A stretch of 20,233 bases of DNA from a virus (IMGVR_UViG_3300004806_000114:1-20233); one strand, 5' to 3'. Counted from the stretch's first letter, positions 1 through 8,333 are shown. A program made the numbers and translations. Notes: a model not told the origin generated them from the sequence alone.

Positions 1-54
1 GACAACTGGGTTGCCAGCAGGTAAAGAATATATACCGCTACCGTTACGACTCAT
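1..54 (-). CDS. Phage tail/virion protein, N-terminal fragment (cut by window edge)
   Basis: Only the first 18 codons are visible, reading MSRNGSGIYSLPAGNPVV. I recognise this start from memory as an N-terminus recurring in podovirus tail-fibre-like or virion proteins that follow the ejection genes. The start ATG shares its A with the TAA stop of the preceding gene (TAATG), which fits translational coupling and supports this start. The role of the full protein cannot be read here. A tail-tip or fibre component is the most likely guess from position and N-terminus. Confidence 0.6.
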   Translation of the reverse strand, partial: MSRNGSGIYSLPAGNPVV

Positions 55-1691
55 TATTTAACTCCTTCTTGCGCTTGTTTAATTAATAACAACTGCGCCA
101 ATTTCTTTTGTTGGTCTGTAAGTTGTGGTGCTTTTGCCACTAATTGTCCTGCTTTATAAGCAGTTTCACCCATTAATCTAGGGCTAGTTGTTGCCATAGT
201 AGCCGCTAAACCTGGCAAATTAGCTCCACCAGTCATAACAGCACCTAAACCAGCGCTAACATCAAGTCCTTGTCCAACTAAACCTCTAGGAGTCCAAGAA
301 TTAACAGCTTGACCTGCAATAGCTGGCATTAAATTTTGACCGCCTTGGTTCATTAGTTTATTAGCTAATTCTTGACGGAAACCATAATCAGTATTGACAC
401 TATTGCGTGTCAAAGACTGCAATTTTTTTAATGCAGTTTCTTGCGCTTTGCCTTTTCCTAATGACAATGACCTTTCAATTTCTCTTTCAAGTCCTAATGC
501 TTTTTCATAATCTGCCATTGTTTTTGCATAATTTTCATCTTGAGAAACAATAGTATTTTTTACGGCATTACGAGTATTTGAAAGAATACGCTTGGCTTGG
601 TCAGTCATACCTTCTGAATAAACATCATCTAAGCGTTGTTTTAAATCATCTAAACCGCCAGCAGTATGAAGAGTTGGTTTCTTTTCCCATTCATTTAAAA
701 TGTCACGAATTTCGCTGACTTTTTTCATTGTGTCAGGGCCAACTTTTGACGCTTCTTCGCCAATTCCTTTAGATTTTAAACTATCTAAAGTATTGGTAAA
801 TGCTTCTTTAATTGGTTTGAAATCTAAAAATACTTGGTTATTTTTTGTAGTTTCAATGCCTTGTTTATATGCTTGACTGCGTTGTGAACGCATTTCTGCC
901 AAAGCGTCTTTAGCTTTATTAAGTACATCTTCCATTGGCACTTCATTACGCATATTTTGCAAAAATTCTTCATTGCCTGTTTTACCAGCTTTATATGCTT
1001 GACTAAATGCTTCTTCACCAGCACCAGTAGAAACACCAGCACCTTTACGCAACAAAGAACCTAATAATTCACCGCCTTTGCCAACTGCTGCTGGAATTGC
1101 GCCTAATGCAACATTTACTGGTGCTTCTGCAATTTTTTCTTTATAAAATTCTGTACCAGTTTTACCTGTTTCATTAGGCATTACAGCGCCTTGCAAAGCA
1201 CTTGCGCCCATTGTTTGCAAAACAGGTGCAGCTTTAGCAAAACTAGGAATAGCACCAATAGCTTTTAATGAACCAGCAACAGGTGCAATGCCACCAGCAA
1301 TTTGCCCAGTTAAATAAGAACCAGGGTTTGCTTCTTGGTATGGTTTCGCTTGCTGGGCATAATTTTGTGCTGCTGCACCACCAATATTTCCACCACTAGC
1401 TAATTGCGCTACACCTAATGTTGGGTCAATAATTCCTGATTTTAATGCGCCTACTAATGAAGACTCTAATGGTCTTGGTGTTTCTTGAACATTTAATGCG
1501 CCACGATTAATTGGTCTTCCAAGCGCTGCACCACCACCTGTTTCTCCAAAAGCACCAGCAGAAGCACGAGGCATTCCAGCATTAGGGTTTTGTCTTAAAA
1601 CTTCAGCCTGTACTTGTTCTTGTGAAGCACCAGCAGGGCCTTCAATTTGGTATGTTTTGCCATCAGGGGCAGAAATTGAATATATTGGCAT
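54..1691 (-). CDS. Putative internal virion / DNA-ejection protein (545 aa)
   Basis: This is probably a virion protein ejected with or ahead of the DNA. That is inferred from position: it is the last of four Ala/Gly/Gln-rich proteins after the tail hub, where P22 and T7 keep their ejection genes. Residues 1-39 form a short module (starting MPIYSISAPDGKTYQIEG, then GASQEQVQAEVL) that I have seen at the N-terminus of assorted phage virion proteins. Residues about 70-225 are rich in Ala and Gly with weakly hydrophobic stretches. Residues about 240-410 are charged and helical, likely coiled coil. Residues 455-545 are again Ala/Gly-rich. There is no lytic transglycosylase motif or signal peptide. 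The ATG overlaps the upstream stop as TAATG, with a weak TAGG about 8 bases before it. No enzymatic function is claimed. Confidence 0.7.
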   Translation of the reverse strand: MPIYSISAPDGKTYQIEGPAGASQEQVQAEVLRQNPNAGMPRASAGAFGETGGGAALGRPINRGALNVQETPRPLESSLVGALKSGIIDPTLGVAQLASGGNIGGAAAQNYAQQAKPYQEANPGSYLTGQIAGGIAPVAGSLKAIGAIPSFAKAAPVLQTMGASALQGAVMPNETGKTGTEFYKEKIAEAPVNVALGAIPAAVGKGGELLGSLLRKGAGVSTGAGEEAFSQAYKAGKTGNEEFLQNMRNEVPMEDVLNKAKDALAEMRSQRSQAYKQGIETTKNNQVFLDFKPIKEAFTNTLDSLKSKGIGEEASKVGPDTMKKVSEIRDILNEWEKKPTLHTAGGLDDLKQRLDDVYSEGMTDQAKRILSNTRNAVKNTIVSQDENYAKTMADYEKALGLEREIERSLSLGKGKAQETALKKLQSLTRNSVNTDYGFRQELANKLMNQGGQNLMPAIAGQAVNSWTPRGLVGQGLDVSAGLGAVMTGGANLPGLAATMATTSPRLMGETAYKAGQLVAKAPQLTDQQKKLAQLLLIKQAQEGVK

Positions 1692-2749
1692 TATTGACCT
1701 ATTACTGTAGCTTTACCCCACATACTTGGGGTTTGTTGATTTTGCATAGGTGCTTGTTGCATTTGTGGTTGAACACCTAAATTTGTACCTTGTACGCCAG
1801 CAGCAATCGAAATGTCATTTTGTGCTTGTTGGCGCATACGAGCTTTTTGTGCAACCACATCAGAACCATCTCCAATATCTGGGAAATAAGTTTTTCTGTT
1901 TGCTTCAATTTCATGGGCATTAGTGCCAGCACCAGTTTTAAAGCGTAAATATGCTTCAGTCCATTGGTTTTGCGCTTGTTTAGCTTGTTGTGCAGCAGAT
2001 GGTGTTAAAAAGTTAAGCATTCCACCAGCCATTCCTGTAGTTGCTTGTGAAACTGGGCTATTAGGATTAAACCCTTTTGCGTAAACATTATTTAATTCAT
2101 TGTTTGCGCCAACCATTTGGCTGTGAAATACAGCAGCTTTACCTTGTGATTCTGTTAAATTTCCTTTTCCAAGAATAGGTTGTCCATTAATACTTAATGG
2201 AGTAGCTTTTCCAGTAAAAGGATTAATTAAAACAGCGCCTTGTGGAGTTTCAACAACTTGACCTTTTCCAAGTTCAGCGCCACGAAGTCCTAATTCTCTT
2301 TCTCTTAATTTTAATTCTGCTTTGTCTTTTTCAGAAAGTTGTTCAGGAGCTTTTGGAATATTTGCAGCAATTAATGAAGGCACAAATTCTTTTCCACCAT
2401 ATTGTGCTTTTGTTGCAAGACCTAAAGCACCTTTAGTGTCGCCTTTATTTAAGGCTTCCATAATGTCTTGTTGTTCTTGTAATTTTTTATCACGCAATGC
2501 CTGTGCCAATGCTAATTGTTTATTTTCAGCGTTATGGCTTAAATAAGCACCAGCAGCAGCATTAAACAAAGGTTGTAATTGTTGCGCCCAAGAAGGTGCT
2601 ACATAGCGACCAGAAATCACTTGTCCAGTAGGTTGCTGCGTACTATTTTGAGTAAGCAAATCTGCCATTTGCTGTTGGCGTGACAATGCCATAGCTTGTG
2701 GGTCAGTAGCTAATAGTGTTTGGTCAGTTAAAGAAGCTGGTTGTGCCAT
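1691..2749 (-). CDS. Putative internal virion / ejection protein (352 aa)
   Basis: No domain is recognised. The protein is rich in Gln and Ala. Residues about 75-160 are predicted helical and charged, with KLQEQQDIMEALNKGD followed by a Lys/Glu/Leu-rich stretch, so a coiled coil is likely. The C-terminus is Gln/Met/Pro-rich and looks disordered. It sits third in a run of four compositionally similar genes after the tail hub and GNAT-like gene. That is the slot of P22 gp7/gp20/gp16 and T7 gp14-gp16, so an ejection or internal head role is inferred from context only. An AGGA ribosome-binding site lies 7 bases before the ATG. The stop overlaps the next start as TAATG. Confidence 0.68.
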   Translation of the reverse strand: MAQPASLTDQTLLATDPQAMALSRQQQMADLLTQNSTQQPTGQVISGRYVAPSWAQQLQPLFNAAAGAYLSHNAENKQLALAQALRDKKLQEQQDIMEALNKGDTKGALGLATKAQYGGKEFVPSLIAANIPKAPEQLSEKDKAELKLRERELGLRGAELGKGQVVETPQGAVLINPFTGKATPLSINGQPILGKGNLTESQGKAAVFHSQMVGANNELNNVYAKGFNPNSPVSQATTGMAGGMLNFLTPSAAQQAKQAQNQWTEAYLRFKTGAGTNAHEIEANRKTYFPDIGDGSDVVAQKARMRQQAQNDISIAAGVQGTNLGVQPQMQQAPMQNQQTPSMWGKATVIGQ

Positions 2750-2757
2750 ATTATTTC

Positions 2758-3774
2758 CTATTGAAGCAGACTAGCCAATTTTAATGCAGTTGGCGTTGTT
2801 GTTAATCGTGAACCTTCTACTGGTACAGTTTGTGCGCTTGGTAAAAACGCTGATTGATAATGCACAGTTGGTAATGTTTGCGTGGCATTTTTTTGGGTTG
2901 CAGCGCCTAAATTTTTTAATGCTGTTGCTAATTGTGTTGGGTTTGGCAATATAGAAGAAGTAGCTGTAGAACCATTTAAACCGACTGAAGACGCTTCAAT
3001 AGGGTTTCCTAACCAATCTGTAGCTGGTAATCCATTTGCTCCTAATTGATAGGCAACTCCAATATCTCCACCACCAGCAAGACCTGTGCCTAATACAGTA
3101 TTTGGAGCTAAAGCAGCAGATAAACCTGTGCCAGCACCAGCGTTTGCGCCAACAGCAGGTAATGTAGAACTTATACTTCCAACGCCACTTACTCCAGCAC
3201 CAGTAGCAGCACCAGTAGCAGTTGTACCAGCAGCACTTAAATTAGCACCACTACCAGCAGCTATAGCAGGGTCTACTGTAATAGCAGAACTGCTAGGAAT
3301 TGCAATACCAGAAGTTGAACCACCTGTTGTTGCTCCTATACTTGTTCCACCAGTAGAGCCGCTAATATCTGTTGTAAGTGCTTGTGAAGGAGAAACATAA
3401 GAAGATGGCGCTGTAATACTACCGCTTCCTAATGCGTCAATGGTATCTTGAGAAACGCCTGCGTTAGCCAAAGCGTCAGGAGTTAAAGCGCCTGAGTCAG
3501 CTAGACCTAATAATGTAGGGTCAGCAATACCAGCAGCTAAAAGTGCTGCGCCACCGACTGTAGCCCAACCGCCAGGAATAGCATTATTAACAGTTTGGTC
3601 AATAGAAACACCAGCATTACTAATGGGTGTAATTACATCATTTTGGACAATATTACCTACATCAGAAACAGCATTGCTAACTGCATTTCCAATGTCAGAA
3701 ATAACTCCGCCACCCCCTCCAAATGGGGTGCGTTTTAATTCCCAAGTCCAGCCTGAATGTTTACTTCTAAACAT
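2758..3774 (-). CDS. Low-complexity Gly/Ala/Ser/Thr-rich virion protein (338 aa)
   Basis: The protein has a short basic N-terminus (residues 1-18) followed by a five-glycine run and a patterned segment, ISDIGNAVSNAVSDVGNIV, of amphipathic-helix type. A hydrophobic patch at residues about 69-92 (GGWATVGGAALLAAGIADPT) could touch a membrane. Residues 110-260 are almost wholly Gly, Ala, Ser, Thr and Val. I recognise the general type, a poly-Gly lead followed by GNA.S.AVSDVGN, from internal or ejection proteins of environmental podoviruses, but no assigned function. The ATG follows the upstream stop after one base, with a TAGG motif upstream. Membrane contact during DNA delivery is a guess. Confidence 0.66.
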   Translation of the reverse strand: MFRSKHSGWTWELKRTPFGGGGGVISDIGNAVSNAVSDVGNIVQNDVITPISNAGVSIDQTVNNAIPGGWATVGGAALLAAGIADPTLLGLADSGALTPDALANAGVSQDTIDALGSGSITAPSSYVSPSQALTTDISGSTGGTSIGATTGGSTSGIAIPSSSAITVDPAIAAGSGANLSAAGTTATGAATGAGVSGVGSISSTLPAVGANAGAGTGLSAALAPNTVLGTGLAGGGDIGVAYQLGANGLPATDWLGNPIEASSVGLNGSTATSSILPNPTQLATALKNLGAATQKNATQTLPTVHYQSAFLPSAQTVPVEGSRLTTTPTALKLASLLQ

Positions 3775-3775
3775 T

Positions 3776-4618
3776 TTATAGGCCTAAAGATGACAATATA
3801 GAAGGAGCTGCTGCGGTAATTGCGCTAGAACCTAGTCCAAACAAACCACTTGTAAGGTTAGTAGATTGTCCTAAAGCTGCGTTATTAGCGGCAATTTGGG
3901 CGTTTTGTTGTGCTTGAGTAGCAGCATTATAGTCTGGGCCTGTTGTAGCAGCTTGTGTATAAGGCGTTACATAACCAGGATTAGAAGCAGTATTAAATGC
4001 AGCTAATTGTTGCAATGGGTTATTATAAGTCTGTAATTGTTGGTTATAGGTTTGTTGGTTAGCAGTTAAACCAGCATTAAGACCTTGTGTTGTAGCCTGT
4101 GCCAACAAGTTATTTTGGTTGTTGGCAAGCTGATTTTGGGCATAAGTATATGCCTCCGAACCAGGTTGAATACCTTGGTTTGCAAGTTGGTCATTAACCA
4201 TTTGTTGCTGGTGTTGCAGTTGAGGTTGCAAAATTTGCATTTCAGCCGCTTGGTAAGTCTGTCCAGGGTTAATTCCTGTGCTTGGCAAATTAGTAGGGTT
4301 AAATGCTTGTGCGCTAGTGTTTTGCACATTGCTAGAAATATTGCCAAATGTATTTTGTAATGGCTGACTAAATGTTTGGTTAGCGGAATATATTGGGTTT
4401 CCGTTAGCGTCTGTGCCAGTTTGTACATAGTTTAAATTGCCATAAGGAGTAGACTGATTTACTCGGTTTGTGGCAGTAGCGGCTTGTGCGCCAGCTAAAT
4501 TTCCAAGCGCTGTTTGCTGTGCGGCTTGCACATAAGGGCTAGTTGTGTTTGCATAAGGGTTTGTTGTCCCTGTAGCGTTTTGCCCTGCATTAGAAAATAC
4601 ACCTGTACCTGCACCCAT
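3776..4618 (-). CDS. Putative internal virion protein, Gln/Asn-rich (280 aa)
   Basis: Residues 51-88 carry a pattern known to me from many podovirus virion proteins: NRVNQSTPYG, then YVQTGTDANGNP, then a Gln/Pro stretch. A second recurring pattern lies at about 130-165 (LQPQLQHQQQMVNDQL, then QGIQPGSEAY). The rest is Gln/Asn/Ala-rich with helical segments, ending in a small hydrophobic Ala/Ser/Leu tail. Databases often label such proteins only as structural. The gene comes right after the GNAT-like gene and opens the run of ejection-type genes. It has a strong AAGGAG site 7 bases before the ATG, the best in this run, so it may be the main translation entry point of the block. No enzyme motif is visible. 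Confidence 0.68.
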   Translation of the reverse strand: MGAGTGVFSNAGQNATGTTNPYANTTSPYVQAAQQTALGNLAGAQAATATNRVNQSTPYGNLNYVQTGTDANGNPIYSANQTFSQPLQNTFGNISSNVQNTSAQAFNPTNLPSTGINPGQTYQAAEMQILQPQLQHQQQMVNDQLANQGIQPGSEAYTYAQNQLANNQNNLLAQATTQGLNAGLTANQQTYNQQLQTYNNPLQQLAAFNTASNPGYVTPYTQAATTGPDYNAATQAQQNAQIAANNAALGQSTNLTSGLFGLGSSAITAAAPSILSSLGL

Positions 4619-4628
4619 TACTATCTCC

Positions 4629-5018
4629 TTATGCCCATTTACAATATTCTGGGCGCATTTCCAAAATTACCAAATCCCCTTCATCGTGTGCGTCTGGGAT
4701 AATGGCAACATCTCGAAAACCAAGGTGTCGGTCTAGTCTTAGGGCTTTTTCATTGTTGCCTGCGACTGTGCCAATTATAACCTTTAATTTCAATATGTTA
4801 AAAGGGTAATGAAAGACTGCTTTTAAGAAACTTTTAGTAGCCCAATGATTACCCTCGCCATGCACATGAATACAGCAAGATTTACCAAAAAAATTACAAT
4901 ACATCACTACAGCACGAATTTTTCCATCAATCACATTACCTAAATAATGGGCATTTGACGCTTGTGGAAGATTATCCTCTGCCCATTTTTTAAGCAATTC
5001 CTGATTAGTTTCAAGCAC
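4629..5018 (-). CDS. GNAT-fold acetyltransferase-like protein in the T7 gene 13 position (129 aa)
   Basis: Residues 76-101 match the second half of the GNAT acetyl-CoA region: strand LKVIIGTV, then NNEKALRLDRHLGF, the usual N..A..L...LGF ending. A final strand, LVILEMRP, follows at 116-123. The usual Q/R-x-x-G-x-G/A pyrophosphate loop is not evident, so acetyl transfer is uncertain and the fold may be structural. T7 gene 13, needed for virion assembly, lies in the same place after the tail tube genes and is reported as GNAT-like, so an assembly role is the best inference. The start is GTG at 5018, directly after the TAA of the hub gene, with GGAG 8 bases upstream. At 129 residues it is slightly short for a GNAT protein. 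Confidence 0.72.
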   Translation of the reverse strand: MLETNQELLKKWAEDNLPQASNAHYLGNVIDGKIRAVVMYCNFFGKSCCIHVHGEGNHWATKSFLKAVFHYPFNILKLKVIIGTVAGNNEKALRLDRHLGFRDVAIIPDAHDEGDLVILEMRPEYCKWA

Positions 5019-6776
5019 TTACAGGACTCCGCCCTTCTGGAATACATAGTCGGTAGAAACCCAATGGAAATCAATTCCTTGCGACAACACATTCATATTA
5101 ACTGAGGCAGAAAAACCAATACCTTGTACACCTTGCCAGTTTTTAGTGGTTAAATAGCCACCACCCCATTTGTTTAAGTCCCATTTACCGTTGTCCCAAG
5201 TGCCTACTTGAGTCAATCCTGGGTTAAAACTTAACTGACCTACAGGAGGTACTGTTTGAAAGTCGGTGCTAATGTTACATAAAACAGTTGGCACACCATT
5301 GTCAGATTGAATAATAGGGCGAATTAATGTAAATCGCTTGTTTTGTCCTGGACTTTCAAAATAAGAATAAGCCTGTTGTGCATTACCAAATATGTTATTG
5401 CCATTGTCGGCATTACTGTCCCAAAATTTGCCTACAAAACCACTTCCACCAAAATAAAGCTGGTCATTAAATAAAGCAAAACAAGTAGTAGAAATATCTG
5501 TAAATTGCGCCCATGCGTCTGTAATGGTATTCATTACATATTGCTGAGTGCCTGTGCTTGAAGGAATGTTAATAAGCAGCATGGTTTGGTCAGCAAAATA
5601 GCTAATTTGCCAGCCAAAATTGTCTGCATATTGGGCAATTTCTTGGTTAATTGCGTAGTAAATTTTGTCCGTTAAGTAAACCCTTGGGTTTAAACGGTCA
5701 GACTGTAATGCGGCTGAAAGAGGCACTAAACCTTCTTTCATTAATAGCAAAAGGTCGCTGCCAAATTTAAAAAAACATTTTCTACAAAATACTTCGCCAA
5801 ATTGCCAAACACCGACTAATGACCATGTGGTTGCGTCAGAAGGGTCTCCGCCTTGGTAGACAATAACTTCACCATTTTTAGTAACAAATACTGCGTGGTC
5901 GTTTACGCCTTGTCCACCGTCAATAGTCCAAGTACCCATAGCTTGTAAAAAGCTACCATTTCTTGCAATACCGCCAAAGTCTAATACTTGTGCTGCGCCA
6001 CCCAAAGAATTAACAGGCAAATACCAGCATTTAAGGGTGTTTTCTTGCGTGAAATATAGGCGGTTTTGAAACAAATTGACATTAATAAAAGTGCTAGAGT
6101 CTACGCCTGTAATTCCTAATGGAATATAAGTGCCTACAACACTAGCATTTCCGCTTGGCGTAGTCGCCATTGTGTAAGTAAAAGTTGTAGTACTAGTAAC
6201 GGTAATAATGTAAACACCGTTGTAATCACTAGGAGTAGCGCCTGTAATAGTGACTTGGTTTCCAGTAATTAAACCATGTGCAGAAGAGGTTGTTAATGTA
6301 GCAACATTGCCTGTATGGGTAATACTAGAAATAGTTTGACCAGTAGAAGTCGTGGCAATTTTAAGCCATGAAGTACCGTTATAAACCATTACAGGGTCAG
6401 AACCATTACAAGCTACTAGGTAATAACCACCAATGTTGGAAAAGTCCACCCATTGCATTTTGTCGCTAGTAATACCTGTATAAGAGGTAGTAGCTGTACC
6501 AGAATTTGTACAGTTGTATATTTTTGTCCCTGCGGCAGCTAATAATTGCTGACCACTTGGCGCAGCATAAGTCATTACGGTGTTTACTTGACCTGTAATA
6601 CCTGTGGAATATTTAGTCCAACCATTTCTAAGCCTAACATCAGTAGGAGTAGGCCAAAAATTAGTCAGGTTTACTGCGTCAGTAGGCGGCATTGCCGCCA
6701 AAGAGTCCCTAGCGTTCCAACCACCAACAGGCGCAGTTAAAGAAGCGGTTGTAGCAGTATTTTGCTGTGGCTGCAT
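5019..6776 (-). CDS. Tail hub / packaged-DNA stabilisation protein, P22 gp10-like or T7 gp12-like (585 aa)
   Basis: This is likely the nozzle or hub ring that plugs the portal channel after packaging. Support comes from its position right after the adaptor and from beta-propeller-like content: repeated short strands such as GGYYLVACNG, LFQNRLYFTQ, HAVFVTKNGEVIVYQGG and CFALFNDQLYFGG. The N-terminus, with APVGGWNARDSLAAMPP and NFWPTPTDVRLRNGW, is characteristic of these phage hubs. Residues about 148-217 form a separable beta-rich insert with the SAHGLxxGxxVTIxGA pattern. It splits what would be a continuous YNGTSWLKI...ITGVDSSTF stretch. At 585 residues it is longer than P22 gp10 (472), partly because of the insert. 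The ATG lies 2 bases after the adaptor stop without a clear ribosome-binding site, so coupling is likely. Confidence 0.8.
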   Translation of the reverse strand: MQPQQNTATTASLTAPVGGWNARDSLAAMPPTDAVNLTNFWPTPTDVRLRNGWTKYSTGITGQVNTVMTYAAPSGQQLLAAAGTKIYNCTNSGTATTSYTGITSDKMQWVDFSNIGGYYLVACNGSDPVMVYNGTSWLKIATTSTGQTISSITHTGNVATLTTSSAHGLITGNQVTITGATPSDYNGVYIITVTSTTTFTYTMATTPSGNASVVGTYIPLGITGVDSSTFINVNLFQNRLYFTQENTLKCWYLPVNSLGGAAQVLDFGGIARNGSFLQAMGTWTIDGGQGVNDHAVFVTKNGEVIVYQGGDPSDATTWSLVGVWQFGEVFCRKCFFKFGSDLLLLMKEGLVPLSAALQSDRLNPRVYLTDKIYYAINQEIAQYADNFGWQISYFADQTMLLINIPSSTGTQQYVMNTITDAWAQFTDISTTCFALFNDQLYFGGSGFVGKFWDSNADNGNNIFGNAQQAYSYFESPGQNKRFTLIRPIIQSDNGVPTVLCNISTDFQTVPPVGQLSFNPGLTQVGTWDNGKWDLNKWGGGYLTTKNWQGVQGIGFSASVNMNVLSQGIDFHWVSTDYVFQKGGVL

Positions 6777-6778
6777 AA

Positions 6779-7681
6779 TTAAGTACCATAGCCTGTATCT
6801 GGAATGTTAGCCCAACCAATAAGCACTTTGCTTGGGTTAGGATTAAATGACAAGTTAGGCGCACCTTTGTCATTGGCTTTAGCAATAGACAAATAACGCT
6901 GATAATCTTGCGTTAATGAAGTGGTGTCAAAACCTTTAATTTGGAAATATTTAAGTTTTGTATAAATAACCATAATACGACTGTCAAAGAAAGTCGTGTC
7001 TGAGTCATTGGTAAATTGTTGTAATGGTGTGCCAGTTGCAGACTCTGCCCAAGCATTACTACGGTATTCAAAACCTAAATACTCTTGAGTATTCATTGGA
7101 GGCCATACTTGGAAAGTACCGCCAAGAATACGCCAGCGAACTCGTGGGCCAGTTGAAATATAACCAGACTTTAACCATTGCCATTGTTGTGCATCTTCAG
7201 GGCCAAGCATTTCCCAATGCTTTGTTTTATCCCAATGGGTGCGGTCTGTAATGGTCTCAAAGTCAAAAGGAAGGGGGTAAATAGTCTGTGCAAATAAAAC
7301 GCTATTTGTGCCTGTTAAAGATGCTTCCTGACTCATTGTTACGGTTGTAGCGTCATTTACAACAGAAACATAAGTGTCTTGGTTTACATTGTAGCCAGTA
7401 ATGGAGTAATTAGTATTTAGTCCAGTAGTTGTGCTGACATTGGTTAATACATAGCTACCTTGTGTAGAAGTAGCTGTTGCATTAAGGAATTGGGTGTAGA
7501 AACGATACTCCTTCTCCAAAGTCTGCCAGTCATATTCTTTCAATAACTCGTAGCCAGCGCCATTCATCAATGCCAAAATTTGTTGGACATTGGTGTCAGA
7601 ATTACCAGCTACATAGGTAGGTACTGGAAGGTTTAACTCTGCACTTACTTGTTGCACGAGTTGGAGCATCGTTTGGGACAT
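6779..7681 (-). CDS. Head-tail adaptor, tail tubular protein A-like / P22 gp4-like (300 aa)
   Basis: This is predicted to form the ring joining portal and hub. The N-terminus (LQLVQQVSAELNLPVPTYV, then a helical QQILALMNGAGYELLKEYDW) and the later YPLPFDFETITDRTHWD are typical of podovirus adaptors of this type. Residues about 72-132 are an insert of the TTGLxxxxxITG...TVTMS...TGT pattern, a small beta module found in many unrelated phage proteins. Removing it would restore a normal-length connection between the YRFYTQ and AQTIYPLPFDF strands, and the insert helps explain why the protein exceeds P22 gp4 (166) and T7 gp11 (196). The ATG is preceded by GAGG with a 6-base spacer. The order adaptor then hub supports the call. 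Confidence 0.78.
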   Translation of the reverse strand: MSQTMLQLVQQVSAELNLPVPTYVAGNSDTNVQQILALMNGAGYELLKEYDWQTLEKEYRFYTQFLNATATSTQGSYVLTNVSTTTGLNTNYSITGYNVNQDTYVSVVNDATTVTMSQEASLTGTNSVLFAQTIYPLPFDFETITDRTHWDKTKHWEMLGPEDAQQWQWLKSGYISTGPRVRWRILGGTFQVWPPMNTQEYLGFEYRSNAWAESATGTPLQQFTNDSDTTFFDSRIMVIYTKLKYFQIKGFDTTSLTQDYQRYLSIAKANDKGAPNLSFNPNPSKVLIGWANIPDTGYGT

Positions 7682-7682
7682 A

Positions 7683-8306
7683 TTAGGCCTCTACTGCTTT
7701 TGTTTTGCGTGTTTTGGGGGTTTTTTCCGCAACAGCAGCAAGTATCGCTGACATTTGTTCTTGCATTTGTGCCAGCTTCGCCTCTGTTTCAGCCTTAATT
7801 TTAGCATTTTCCTCTTTGAGTTGTGCTAATTCAGCATTGCGCTTGTCAATTTCGGCAGTATCTTGCGCCAAATTTAAGAAAGTGCGTGCTTTTTCTCTAA
7901 AGGAATGAGGACTCATGCCTGCAATCATGCCAATACGCTGTAATTGCTGGTCTGAACAGTTTGCGACATCTTCAACAGTACGGAATTTAATGCCTTTTAA
8001 TTCCTCTGCTTGGGACATACTTACCAAAGGCCAATGTTCAATAGGTGTGCCAGTTAAATTCTGTTCACCACCCATTTTATTTTGGTATGCCGCCCATTGG
8101 ACTGGAAAACGCAGTTTATGGCGGTCTTGGGCAATGGTGTCAATAATGTTTAATTGGTCGCCAGGGGTGTAAATTGTTACCCAGTCAGCATCTCTAAAAA
8201 TAGGTCTGCCTTGTGCAAGGGTTTCATCTTTAATTTCAATAGGTTTGCGGTAAAACTTTACCGTCAATAGTGCGTCAGCACCTCGTACATCTGATTCAAT
8301 AGCCAT
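7683..8306 (-). CDS. Conserved phage virion-associated protein with C-terminal coiled coil (207 aa)
   Basis: I recognise the type from podovirus head-tail regions but no established function. Residues 1-130 look globular, with the basic/aromatic stretch HKLRFPVQWAAYQNKMGG and a following HWPLVSMSQAEELKG. Residues 108-140 (TVEDVANCSDQQLQRIG, then a helix ending in FREKARTFL) resemble a small helix-hairpin-type segment. Residues about 150-193 are a clear heptad-like coiled coil rich in Glu, Lys, Ala and Gln, and the last 14 residues are Lys-rich. The gene lies between the terminator and the adaptor gene, so it is the first gene after the putative transcription drop. A head-completion or assembly-cofactor role is inferred only from position. 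Confidence 0.7.
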   Translation of the reverse strand: MAIESDVRGADALLTVKFYRKPIEIKDETLAQGRPIFRDADWVTIYTPGDQLNIIDTIAQDRHKLRFPVQWAAYQNKMGGEQNLTGTPIEHWPLVSMSQAEELKGIKFRTVEDVANCSDQQLQRIGMIAGMSPHSFREKARTFLNLAQDTAEIDKRNAELAQLKEENAKIKAETEAKLAQMQEQMSAILAAVAEKTPKTRKTKAVEA

Positions 8307-8312
8307 TTAATT

Positions 8313-8317
8313 CTCCT
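8313..8317 (-). promoter_or_regulatory. Ribosome binding site AGGAG for the 207-aa coiled-coil gene
   Basis: AGGAG stands 6 bases before the ATG at 8306, in the 16 bases left between the terminator's U-tract and the gene. This strong site would allow efficient translation of the reduced amount of read-through mRNA. Confidence 0.7.
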
Positions 8318-8333
8318 AAGGGATTAGGTTGTT

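Noticed and set aside
3086-3400. 104-codon Pro/Ala/Val-rich plus-strand frame
   Set aside because: It mirrors the Gly/Ala/Thr codons of the low-complexity virion gene opposite; the composition is explained by that gene.
3700-3722. Run of G on the coding strand (five Gly codons) as a frameshift or slippage site
   Set aside because: The frame continues without interruption on both sides and no alternative product of use is seen.
4066-4428. 120-codon minus-strand frame overlapping the 280-aa virion gene
   Set aside because: It is an out-of-frame reading of Gln/Asn-rich codons; the main frame has a strong ribosome-binding site and known motifs.
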